Source of the DNA: Clostridia bacterium
GTDB taxonomy: Bacteria > Bacillota > Clostridia > Lachnospirales > Anaerotignaceae
Length of the DNA stretch: 64,000 bases
Direction: 5' to 3'
NCBI GenBank assembly: GCA_910575055.1
Contig: CAJTDC010000001.1
Span: forward strand, 124,001 to 188,000
Part shown: positions 56,914-64,000 of the stretch, piece by piece
Position numbering within the stretch: the first letter of the stretch is position 1
Layout: each line of letters opens with the position of its first letter
The notes under the pieces: generated by a model
Seen by the model: only the letters and a program-made list of their open reading frames with translations
What the model was told of the DNA's origin: nothing
The model's database searches: none
Made by a program: the position numbers and the translations under genes

Positions 56914-57666
56914 TTATTCGTTTTCTGTTTGTTGTGTCTGTTCTGCTTCTTCTGACTGCTGTTGTATTTTTTCTGTTGTTGTTTCTTTTTCTTCTTCTAC
57001 TACATTCGCTTCTGCTTTTATATTATCATTTGCAATTTGTTGTACTTCCACCAATTTTTCGCCGACATCTTCCATTAACTGCTGTGACTTCTGTTCTAAT
57101 TGTGAAAGCCTTTCTTCTTTTTTGTCAATAAAATCTTGTCCTATATTATAGCTTTTATCCATTGCAATTTCTGATGACAATGTCCTTGCTTCTCTATCAA
57201 CACTATTTTTTACAGAATACATCGTATCTGCCTGTTCAGCATTCACAGAAAGCTCTGTCAATGAAGCAAGTTTTTGTTTTTCTACTTGTTCTTTTGTTTT
57301 TAGGGTATTTTTATTGTATTCTTTTGGTTTTGTTGTTTTTTCTGCTTGTTCTGTTTGTATTTTTGCAATCTGTGTATCTATATTTTTAATTTGCATATCA
57401 TAAGATTCTATTAATGTATTAACTTCTTGTACACTTTTGCCTTCTTCTAATGCTTTTGCTCTGACTTCACTTTTTCTTTGCATCAATGCTTGTTTTTGTT
57501 TTTGAAGTCCTTTTATCATATTATCAGCTTTTCCTTTTCCGCTGATAGACACTCTGTCCTGTTTTATCTGTTTTTGTTTTGTCGTACCATTTTGCTTTTC
57601 AGCATTTGAAATATGTGCACTTTTAAAAATTTGGCTTGTCTGTACTGCTGAAAAATCAACCTTCAT
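56914..57666 (-). CDS. Coiled-coil protein under a sigma-D-like promoter
   Basis: A 250-residue soluble protein. After an N-terminal segment ending in DRVSISGKGK comes a long Lys/Glu/Gln-rich coiled coil (about 45-105 and 170-225) and an acidic Gln/Glu/Thr tail. It has no signal or membrane helix and no recognised family. The DRVSIS segment resembles N-terminal motifs of flagellar proteins such as FlgM. Together with a sigma-D-like promoter 43 bases before the start, this suggests a motility-linked role. The RBS is GGGG, 9 bases before the ATG. Confidence 0.65.
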   Translation of the reverse strand: MKVDFSAVQTSQIFKSAHISNAEKQNGTTKQKQIKQDRVSISGKGKADNMIKGLQKQKQALMQRKSEVRAKALEEGKSVQEVNTLIESYDMQIKNIDTQIAKIQTEQAEKTTKPKEYNKNTLKTKEQVEKQKLASLTELSVNAEQADTMYSVKNSVDREARTLSSEIAMDKSYNIGQDFIDKKEERLSQLEQKSQQLMEDVGEKLVEVQQIANDNIKAEANVVEEEKETTTEKIQQQSEEAEQTQQTENE

Positions 57667-57708
57667 TTATCATTTCCCCTTTCGCTTTATACTTTGCCAC
57701 ATATATTT

Positions 57709-57735
57709 ATTATCGGAATATTTAAATAAAACTTA
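57709..57735 (-). promoter_or_regulatory. Sigma-D (sigma-28)-like promoter of the coiled-coil gene
   Basis: Minus strand: TAAG (57735-57732), exactly 15 bases, CCGATAAT (57716-57709). The flagellar consensus is TAAA-N15-GCCGATAA. It lies 43 bases before the ATG. Confidence 0.6.
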
Positions 57736-57775
57736 ACAAAAATAACAGTCAATTACTTTATTTGCAGAATATTGG

Positions 57776-58249
57776 CTATTTTTTGAAATAAAACGATTTA
57801 TTATCTATTGCTTTCATTGTCGCTAATATACCATCTAAATGGTCATACTCATGCTGTAAAAGTTCTGATAAATCCCCATCTAATTCCATTTTTTGTTGTT
57901 TCCATTCAGGTGTCATATAAGTAATAGTACATTTTTTATATCTCATCACTTTTACTAATAAATTAGGAAATGACATACAATCATCCAATATTTCCATTTT
58001 TTCATTATTTGAAAACGTTAGTATTGGATTAATAAATACAATTTCTTTATCTGTATAAAAATAGATTACTCTTTTCTTCACACCTATTTGTGGTGCTGCA
58101 ATAGCACGTCCTGTATGATATTTTTTTCTATAATCTAATAATGTATCTCTTAAATTTTGTATTAATTCTGTCAAATTTTCTCCTTTTTGTACTTCCTTAC
58201 TTACTTCATATAATTGTGTATTTCCTAATAATAATATCTCTTTTACCAT
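57776..58249 (-). CDS. def: Divergent peptide deformylase
   Basis: A 157-residue deformylase-fold protein that would remove the formyl group from nascent chains. Metal ligands are kept: C91, H133 and H137 in HEYDH with catalytic E134. Motif 1 is GRAIAAPQIG rather than GxGxAAPQ, and motif 2 is DDCMSFP rather than EGCLS, so this is a divergent type, perhaps a second enzyme with a special substrate. AAGGAG 8 bases upstream supports the ATG at 58249. Its promoter resembles that of the coiled-coil gene. No fmt gene is nearby. Confidence 0.85.
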   Translation of the reverse strand: MVKEILLLGNTQLYEVSKEVQKGENLTELIQNLRDTLLDYRKKYHTGRAIAAPQIGVKKRVIYFYTDKEIVFINPILTFSNNEKMEILDDCMSFPNLLVKVMRYKKCTITYMTPEWKQQKMELDGDLSELLQHEYDHLDGILATMKAIDNKSFYFKK

Positions 58250-58289
58250 AATTTTTTCTCCTTTCATCAGCTACTTACAATATATATTT

Positions 58290-58316
58290 ATTATCGTAAC
58301 ATTTATATAAAACTTA
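58290..58316 (-). promoter_or_regulatory. Sigma-D (sigma-28)-like promoter of the deformylase gene
   Basis: Minus strand: TAAG (58316-58313), exactly 15 bases, ACGATAAT (58297-58290), 41 bases before the start. About 30 of 35 bases match the 57709-57735 promoter region. Confidence 0.55.
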
Positions 58317-58503
58317 ACGGATATGTTATAATAGTATATTTAATACTCCTAAAAGATTATTTTATAATACATTTTTACCAAAATTTATTTTTTAAAACTT
58401 ATAATTTTATGCAATAATACTAAATTTTAATACATTCCCCCTTGAAATACTATAATGTTGATGTTACACTATATTTAACATTATCATTGAAGGAGGAAAA
58501 ACA

Positions 58504-58818
58504 ATGAAAAAAGTAAAAATTACAGTATTAAAAAAAACATTAAATGAAGATTTAGTAAAAGAATATGCTGTGGAAGGCTTCACTGCCTGTCCTATGTTAG
58601 AAGAAGGACAAGAATTTATTACTGAATATGAAAAACCGGAAGGTCTTTGTGACGAAGCTTGGAAAGGTCTTTTTCAATATGTATTTGCTTTAGCACACGG
58701 TGCAGAAAAAGAACTTATTTATGGTGGAGTGTGGGTAAGAAAACCAGGTGTAGCAATTTGTACTTGCAATGACGGATTAAGACCCGTTGTATTCAAATTA
58801 GAAACTATAACAGAATAA
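58504..58818 (+). CDS. TIGR04076 family protein
   Basis: A 104-residue cysteine-containing protein. From memory the KPEGLCDEAW, GGVWV and CNDGLRPVVFKLE blocks match the TIGR04076 family, which is common in anaerobes and has no established function. Conserved Cys at about 29, 50, 87 and 89 could bind a metal. AAGGAGG 8 bases upstream fixes the start. It is monocistronic with a terminator. Confidence 0.82.
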   Translation: MKKVKITVLKKTLNEDLVKEYAVEGFTACPMLEEGQEFITEYEKPEGLCDEAWKGLFQYVFALAHGAEKELIYGGVWVRKPGVAICTCNDGLRPVVFKLETITE

Positions 58819-58849
58819 TAAATTACATACTTTTCACTATTAATATCAT

Positions 58850-58888
58850 AAAAAGACAACAAATTGTATTAATCTGTTGTCTTTTTTT
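58850..58888. terminator. Bidirectional terminator between TIGR04076 gene and araD
   Basis: AAAAAGACAACA pairs with TGTTGTCTTTTT, with T tracts on both strands, between convergent genes. Confidence 0.88.
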
Positions 58889-58911
58889 AGTATTTTAATA
58901 ATTATAACTCT

Positions 58912-59610
58912 TTATTTGCCTTGTCCATAATACGCATTTGGTCCATGTTTTCTCATATAATGCTTTTGTTGTAAATAATGTGGTGCAGGTTTTACATTAT
59001 TATTTATCCATTCGCATTGAGCTGCCATTTTTGCTACTTCTTCTAATACAACAGCATTATGTACTGCATCAAAAGCATCCTTTCCCCAAGCAAAAGGACC
59101 ATGATTTTTACAAAGTACACAAGGTATTGCTTTTGGCTCTAATCCTTTTTTATCAAACAAATCTGCTATCAACACACCTGTATTATATTCATAATCTTCC
59201 TCTATTTCTCTTGATGTCAAATTTCTGGCACAAGGAATTTCTCCATACATATAGTCTGCGTGTGTTGTGCCATAGCAAGGAATTGCCCTTCCAGACTGTG
59301 CCCAAGAAGTTGCCCATCTACTATGGGTGTGTACAATACCGCCTATATTAGGAAATCTATTATACAATACCAAATGTGTTTTGGTATCAGAAGAAGGATT
59401 TAATTTTCCCTCTATTTGATTTCCCTTTAAATCCATAACTACCATATCATCTGCTGTCATTTTGTCATATTCTACACCAGATGGCTTTATCACAAACAAT
59501 CCCTTTTCTCTATCTACTGCTGAAACATTTCCCCATGTAAATGTAACAAGACCATACTGGGGTAAAAGCATATTTGCTTCATAAACTTCTTTTTTTAACT
59601 GTTCTAACAT
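58912..59610 (-). CDS. araD: L-ribulose-5-phosphate 4-epimerase
   Basis: A 232-residue class II aldolase-fold enzyme, the last step of L-arabinose entry into the pentose phosphate pathway. It carries the [19 protein letters not shown] block, SSDTKTHL, the zinc-binding [10 protein letters not shown], and [14 protein letters not shown]. Length matches AraD. It lies 15 bases after araB and ends the ara cluster. UlaF (ascorbate) is the alternative, but the araA/araB context settles it. Confidence 0.95.
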   Translation of the reverse strand: MLEQLKKEVYEANMLLPQYGLVTFTWGNVSAVDREKGLFVIKPSGVEYDKMTADDMVVMDLKGNQIEGKLNPSSDTKTHLVLYNRFPNIGGIVHTHSRWATSWAQSGRAIPCYGTTHADYMYGEIPCARNLTSREIEEDYEYNTGVLIADLFDKKGLEPKAIPCVLCKNHGPFAWGKDAFDAVHNAVVLEEVAKMAAQCEWINNNVKPAPHYLQQKHYMRKHGPNAYYGQGK

Positions 59611-59625
59611 AATATGATTTCTCCC

Positions 59626-61218
59626 TTATATTTTCATTGTTTCTACTGCTGCCTTTTCTATAGCAAGCCCTTTTTGATATAATGCTATAAATTTATCAAA
59701 ACCTTCGCTATCTTTTTGAGAAGGTGCTATTGTAACTGCTTCTCCTTCACAGAATACTTTTTCATTTAAGTATTGTTCTAATGTTTCGCCTTTTTGTTTT
59801 TGTTTCATATAGTCAGCCAACAAAGCAATTCCCCATGCTCCGCCTTCTCCTGCTGTTTCCATAACAGAAACAGGTACAGAAGCTGCTGATGCCATTACTT
59901 TCTGACCAACGCCTTTTGTTTTAAATAGTCCTCCGTGCCCCATAAGATTATCTAATGTTACACCTTCTTGTTTAAACAATATATCCAATCCTATTTTTAA
60001 TGTAGCAAGAGAACTATATAAATGTGTTCTCATAAAGTTTGATAAATTAAATTTACTGTCTGCCATTCTTACGAAAAGTGGTCTACCTTCTTCAAAGTCT
60101 GTAATTGGTTCTCCTGATAAATAGCAGTAAGAAAGTAATCCACCACAATCAGCATCTCCTTCTAACGCTTTGTTATACAATGTAGCAAAAATATCATTTT
60201 TATCTGCTTTTAATCCCATTGCCTCACCATATTCTTGGAACAAATTTACCCAAGCATTCAAGTCAGAAGTACAGTTATTACAATGTACCATACCTACTAA
60301 ATGTCCTGTTGGTGTAGTAACTAAGTCAATTTCTGTATATACTTTTGACAGCTCTTTTTCTAAAACAACCATAGCGAATACAGAAGTACCAGCGGAAACA
60401 TTGCCTGTTCTAACAGCAACACTGTTTGTAGCTGTCATACCTGTACCTGCATCTCCTTCTGGAGGACAAAGAGCAATACCTGCTTCTAAATTTCCACTAA
60501 TATCCAATAGTTTTGCTCCTTCTTGTGTCAATGTACCTGCATTTTCTCCTGCTAAAAGCACTTCAGGCAATATTTGTTTTAGTTTCCATTTATAATTTTT
60601 ATCTGCTATCAATTCATCAAACTGTTTTATCATACTTTCATAATAAGTACCTGTAGCACAATCTATAGGAAACATACCAGAAGCATCTCCTACACCTAGT
60701 ACTTTCTTATTTGTGAGTTTAAAATGTATAAAACCAGCTAATGTCGTCAAAAAGTCTATTTGTGAAACGTGTGTTTCTTCATTTAATATCGCTTGGTATA
60801 AATGTGCTATACTCCATCTTTGAGGGATATTATAATCAAATAGTTTTGTCAACTTTTCTGCTGCCTGTTGTGTTATGGTATTTCTCCATGTTCTAAAAGG
60901 TACTAACAATTCTCCTTTTTCATCAAAAGCCATATATCCGTGCATCATAGCACTAATGCCTATACTTCCTACTGTTTTGAGTACAACGCCATATTCTTTT
61001 TTTACATTTTCTGCTAAATCACTATAGCATTGCTGCAAACCTGTTATAATATCTTTTATACTATATGTCCAGATATTATTTTCAAGGCGATTTTCCCATT
61101 CATAACTACCTTGTGCAATAGGTGATTTTGTTTCATCTATCAACACTGCCTTTATTCTGGTAGAGCCAAATTCAATACCCAATGCAGTATTACCTTGTAA
61201 TATACTTTCTTTTTTCAT
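59626..61218 (-). CDS. araB: FGGY-family carbohydrate kinase, probable L-ribulokinase
   Basis: A 530-residue FGGY kinase with N-terminal [15 protein letters not shown] (phosphate 1), the ATP-site AGTSVF, and the late [19 protein letters not shown] adenosine block. It is a divergent clade of ribulokinase about 30 residues shorter than E. coli AraB. Kinase position between araA and araD is the main support for L-ribulose as substrate. It lies 15 bases after araA and 15 before araD. Confidence 0.88.
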   Translation of the reverse strand: MKKESILQGNTALGIEFGSTRIKAVLIDETKSPIAQGSYEWENRLENNIWTYSIKDIITGLQQCYSDLAENVKKEYGVVLKTVGSIGISAMMHGYMAFDEKGELLVPFRTWRNTITQQAAEKLTKLFDYNIPQRWSIAHLYQAILNEETHVSQIDFLTTLAGFIHFKLTNKKVLGVGDASGMFPIDCATGTYYESMIKQFDELIADKNYKWKLKQILPEVLLAGENAGTLTQEGAKLLDISGNLEAGIALCPPEGDAGTGMTATNSVAVRTGNVSAGTSVFAMVVLEKELSKVYTEIDLVTTPTGHLVGMVHCNNCTSDLNAWVNLFQEYGEAMGLKADKNDIFATLYNKALEGDADCGGLLSYCYLSGEPITDFEEGRPLFVRMADSKFNLSNFMRTHLYSSLATLKIGLDILFKQEGVTLDNLMGHGGLFKTKGVGQKVMASAASVPVSVMETAGEGGAWGIALLADYMKQKQKGETLEQYLNEKVFCEGEAVTIAPSQKDSEGFDKFIALYQKGLAIEKAAVETMKI

Positions 61219-61233
61219 ACCATTTCCCCCTTA

Positions 61234-62727
61234 TCAGCGGAATTTATAATACATATCATTCCATTTCAATTCATTTCTAAATTGACGAATATTAGTATCT
61301 TTGTCAATATAAACTGCTTCAATGCCCATACAAGCTGCCCAATCTCCCATTTGTTCTGCTGTTAAGTCATAAGAAAATGCTGTATGATGTGCTCCACCTG
61401 CATAAATCCAAGCTGCCGCACCGATTTCAAGATTAGGTTCTGGTGTCCAGAATGCTGTAGCAACTGGCAATTTTGGCATATCTTTTTCTGCTTTTTTCAC
61501 TTCTACATCATTTATAATAAAACGAAATCTATCGCCCAAATCAATCAATGAAGTTGCAACACCATGTCCCTCTTTTGCTGTAAATACCAATCTTGCAGGG
61601 TCTTCTCTATTTCCCATACTAAGAGGGCACTCTTTTATAGCTATTTTACCGTCTGCAATGCTAGGGCAAACTTCCAACATATGTGCTTGTAATATACCTT
61701 CTTTCCCTTTTACTAAATTGTATGTATAATCTTCAAAAAATGTTGTACCTTTTTCATTTTTTGTACCTTGTGCCATAATTTTCATAAGGCGTACCATTGC
61801 TGCCGTTTTCCAGTCGCCTTCTGCACCAAAGCCATATCCTTTTTCCATTAATCTTTGTATTGCCAAACCAGGAAGTTGTTTTAATCCTCCCAAATCTCCA
61901 AAATGTGTTACAATAGCGTGATATTCTTTTGCTTTTAAAAATCTTTCAAAACCAATTTCAATTTGTGCTTGTACTGCTACGTGTTCTCTAAATTCTTTTT
62001 CTTCTCTACCTTCTAATAAAATATCATATTTGTCATAATATTCTTCTACTAATGTATCTGTATCTGATTTTGATACTTCATTTACAGCATCTACAATTTC
62101 ATTTACTGGATAAGCATCTACTTCCCAGCCAAATTTAATTTGTGCTTCTACTTTATCTCCTTCTGTTACAGCAACATTTCTCATATTGTCCGCTATTCTC
62201 ATTACTCTAATGTGTGAAGACTCCATAACACCTATTGCTGTTCTCATCCAACTTGCTAATTGTTTTTGTACTGTTTCATCAGCCCAATATCCTACAATGA
62301 CTTTTCTTTCAATGCCCATACGGCTTACAATATGTCCATATTCTCTACCACCATGTGCAGACTGATTTTCATTCATAAAATCCATATCTATCGCATCATA
62401 TGGAATTTCTCTATTAAATTGTGTGTGCAAATGGCATAAAGGTTTTCTATATTCTTGTAAACCTAATATCCAACTTTTTGCAGGAGAAAATGTGTGCATC
62501 CACGTAATAATGCCTGCACAATTTTCATCTGCATTTGCTTCATTAAATGTTTTTCTGATAACTTCATTTGTAATTAAAGTAGGTTTCCAAATGACTTCAA
62601 ATGGTAAATTTCCACTTTTATTCAGTTCTTCTACAATAATTTTAGAATGTTGTGCTACATGTTCTAAGCACTCATCACCATACAAATCTTGAGAACCAGT
62701 ACAAAACCAAAATTGATATTTTTTCAT
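61234..62727 (-). CDS. araA: L-arabinose isomerase
   Basis: A 497-residue enzyme converting L-arabinose to L-ribulose. The FCTGSQDLYGDECL N-terminus, the CAGIITWMHTFSPAKSW block, QFNREIPYDAIDMDFMN and GYGFGAEGDWKTAAMVR are all typical. AGGAGG with an 8-base gap supports the ATG at 62727; a TTG two codons upstream lies too close to the ribosome site. It follows the permease genes by about 125 bases carrying a hairpin, so transport and catabolism are probably one transcript with partial uncoupling. Confidence 0.96.
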   Translation of the reverse strand: MKKYQFWFCTGSQDLYGDECLEHVAQHSKIIVEELNKSGNLPFEVIWKPTLITNEVIRKTFNEANADENCAGIITWMHTFSPAKSWILGLQEYRKPLCHLHTQFNREIPYDAIDMDFMNENQSAHGGREYGHIVSRMGIERKVIVGYWADETVQKQLASWMRTAIGVMESSHIRVMRIADNMRNVAVTEGDKVEAQIKFGWEVDAYPVNEIVDAVNEVSKSDTDTLVEEYYDKYDILLEGREEKEFREHVAVQAQIEIGFERFLKAKEYHAIVTHFGDLGGLKQLPGLAIQRLMEKGYGFGAEGDWKTAAMVRLMKIMAQGTKNEKGTTFFEDYTYNLVKGKEGILQAHMLEVCPSIADGKIAIKECPLSMGNREDPARLVFTAKEGHGVATSLIDLGDRFRFIINDVEVKKAEKDMPKLPVATAFWTPEPNLEIGAAAWIYAGGAHHTAFSYDLTAEQMGDWAACMGIEAVYIDKDTNIRQFRNELKWNDMYYKFR

Positions 62728-62759
62728 ATACAATACCTCCTATATATTAATATGAATAC

Positions 62760-62846
62760 ATTGAGAGCTTCACTCTCAAATTTTTGCTTTTTTATTATGA
62801 AAGAAGTAAATAAGTTTAATATTGACCTAAGCATTCGCTTAGGTCT
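62760..62846 (-). promoter_or_regulatory. Two hairpins between the permease and araA
   Basis: GACCTAAGC-gaat-GCTTAGGTC (62846-62824; 9-bp stem, 4-base loop) and TTGAGAG-TGAAG-CTCTCAA (62777-62760 region) lie in the gap. Neither has a T tract on the minus strand, so they are more likely RNA-processing or stability elements than terminators. Confidence 0.5.
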
Positions 62847-62853
62847 AAAAATA

Positions 62854-63870
62854 TTATTGTTTTTTTGTTTTCATCATAGAGAGTATAGACTGCAATACAA
62901 TAAAGAAGCACAACAATGCTGCAATCGTAATACGTGTCCACCAAGAAGAAAGCGTTCCTTGGAATGTAATAAATGCTTCAATAGTTGCTTTTATCAATAC
63001 ACCAAATAATGTACCTATAACATTTCCTACACCACCTGTCAGAAGTGTACCACCTATAACAGAAGATGCGATTGCATCCATTTCAAATCCTTTTGCTTGC
63101 TCTACAAAGCCTCCTAGCGTATTTAAGCAGAACAATATACTTCCTACACCACACAAAAAACCATCTAATATATATGCTTTTAATTTTACTTTTCTAACAT
63201 TTAATCCTAACATCAATGCAGACTGTTCATTACCACCTACAGCATAAATACTTCTACCAAATTTTGTATATTTCAACATAACAAATGCTGCTATTAAAAG
63301 CAATATCGCTATTACTACTGTTGGATAAATATATGGCTGTATCAAAACACCTTTTTTGTTATAATATCCTCCAAATGGTAAATAAATTCTTAATTTTGCC
63401 CACGCCATAAATGTTTCATTTGTAATACTAATCATATCTTTTGATATGATTGCTGTCATACCTCTGGCAAAAAACATACCTGCAAGCGTTACAATAAATG
63501 GCTGTATATCCATATAGGCAACTAAAAATCCCTGCACAAATCCAAACACAATACCTGTTACCAAAACAATCAATACTGCGGGAATTGCACCAATGTTACC
63601 TTTTTCCATCATATAAGCAAGCATCATACAACCCATAGCTACAAAAGAACCAACACTAATATCAATACCACCTGTAATCATAACTACTGTCATACCAATG
63701 CCTATTACTATTAAACCTGCATTTGATATAAATAAATTCAAAAAGTTTTGCATTTTTGAAAAACCTTGTGCATTAAACAATACACAGCCAATACCATACA
63801 TCACAAAAAATAATATTATTGTAATCATCAAAAGGAAAGTCGTCTGATTTAACTGTTTTTTATTTTTCAT
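62854..63870 (-). CDS. Sugar ABC transporter permease (YjfF-like)
   Basis: A 338-residue permease with about nine helices of the BPD_transp_2/RbsC family. The GGIDISVGSFVAMGCM block, the NEQSALMLGLNVRKVK coupling loop and GGTLLTGGVGNVIGT are visible. The closest type I know is YjfF of the galactofuranose importer, which works as a heterodimer with YtfT. Linkage to araA-B-D suggests an arabinose or arabinose-polymer sugar. It begins 1 base after the preceding permease stops. Confidence 0.88.
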   Translation of the reverse strand: MKNKKQLNQTTFLLMITIILFFVMYGIGCVLFNAQGFSKMQNFLNLFISNAGLIVIGIGMTVVMITGGIDISVGSFVAMGCMMLAYMMEKGNIGAIPAVLIVLVTGIVFGFVQGFLVAYMDIQPFIVTLAGMFFARGMTAIISKDMISITNETFMAWAKLRIYLPFGGYYNKKGVLIQPYIYPTVVIAILLLIAAFVMLKYTKFGRSIYAVGGNEQSALMLGLNVRKVKLKAYILDGFLCGVGSILFCLNTLGGFVEQAKGFEMDAIASSVIGGTLLTGGVGNVIGTLFGVLIKATIEAFITFQGTLSSWWTRITIAALLCFFIVLQSILSMMKTKKQ

Positions 63871-63871
63871 A

Positions 63872-64000
63872 TTAAGCCGCCTCCTTTTGTGTAATGTTCA
63901 TATTTTTCTTTTTTGCTAAATTTTTTCTCCATCTTGCAAATCCTGGTGATTGTAATGCTACAATAATAACAACAACAATTGCTTTATATACTGGTACTTG
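63872..64000 (-). CDS. Sugar ABC transporter permease, C-terminus only (YtfT-like, cut by window edge)
   Basis: Only the last 42 codons lie in the window. They begin QVPVYKAIVVVIIVALQSPG and end in a basic tail and TAA, matching the C-terminus of YtfT/RbsC-type permeases. It is the partner of the following YjfF-like permease. The rest of the gene, and probably an ATPase and a binding protein, lie beyond position 64000. Confidence 0.8.
   Translation of the reverse strand, partial: QVPVYKAIVVVIIVALQSPGFARWRKNLAKKKNMNITQKEAA

Overview
The window is a strongly A+T-rich chromosomal segment of an anaerobic, endospore-forming Firmicute, most likely class Clostridia near Lachnospirales. This rests on an alpha/beta-type small acid-soluble spore protein, a CwlD-type cortex amidase, an SLH-domain surface protein, a T-box leader, a TPP riboswitch, strong GGAGG-type ribosome binding sites, and frequent TTG/GTG starts. 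No rRNA, tRNA, insertion sequence, CRISPR array or prophage was seen.

Region 1 (0-10.6 kb, minus strand) is a tightly packed six-gene operon: a membrane protein with a large extracellular part, an ABC-2 ATPase and permease, a membrane-anchored coiled-coil protein, and two membrane proteins with von Willebrand A (VWA) domains. Its function is not known to me. Region 2 (10.7-15.3 kb) has a UvrD-like helicase, a family 4 glycosyltransferase and a HisC-like aminotransferase. Region 3 (15.3-18.9 kb) is a compact operon of an ECF sigma factor, a zinc-finger anti-sigma factor, a membrane protein, tsaD and a ymfI-like reductase. Region 4 (19-27.7 kb) holds RNase Z, a VanW protein, a T-box-controlled metNIQ-type transporter operon, an LCP cell-wall ligase and a TPP-riboswitch-controlled thiW-thiD pair.

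Region 5 (27.7-36.8 kb) carries a GDPD/stalk secreted protein, a DEAD-box helicase with a DUF1292 gene, the 1810-residue SLH protein with a 16-unit 10-residue repeat, and a spore protein. Region 6 (37-47.1 kb) has two AlsT-type amino-acid symporters, a FIST sensor next to a soluble chemotaxis transducer, a tandem DUF5684 pair, a frameshifted rifampin ADP-ribosyltransferase (arr) and lepA. It also contains a gene-free 600-base locus whose minus strand folds into several hairpins with C-rich loops.

Region 7 (47.7-58.9 kb) contains cwlD, gltX, a short serine recombinase, thiM-thiE, a stalk-domain secreted protein, an XRE regulator, a GmrSD-like DUF262/DUF1524 protein, and two genes that share a sigma-D-like promoter (a coiled-coil protein and a divergent peptide deformylase). 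Region 8 (58.9-64 kb) is an L-arabinose catabolic cluster, araD, an araB-like kinase and araA, preceded by two sugar ABC permease genes, the first cut by the window edge.

The most novel-looking items are the C-rich structured RNA locus, the VWA/ABC operon, the shared sigma-D-like promoters, the T-box whose specifier does not look like methionine, the FIST-soluble transducer pair and the single-base-broken arr gene. All calls were made by reading the sequence; no database search was run.
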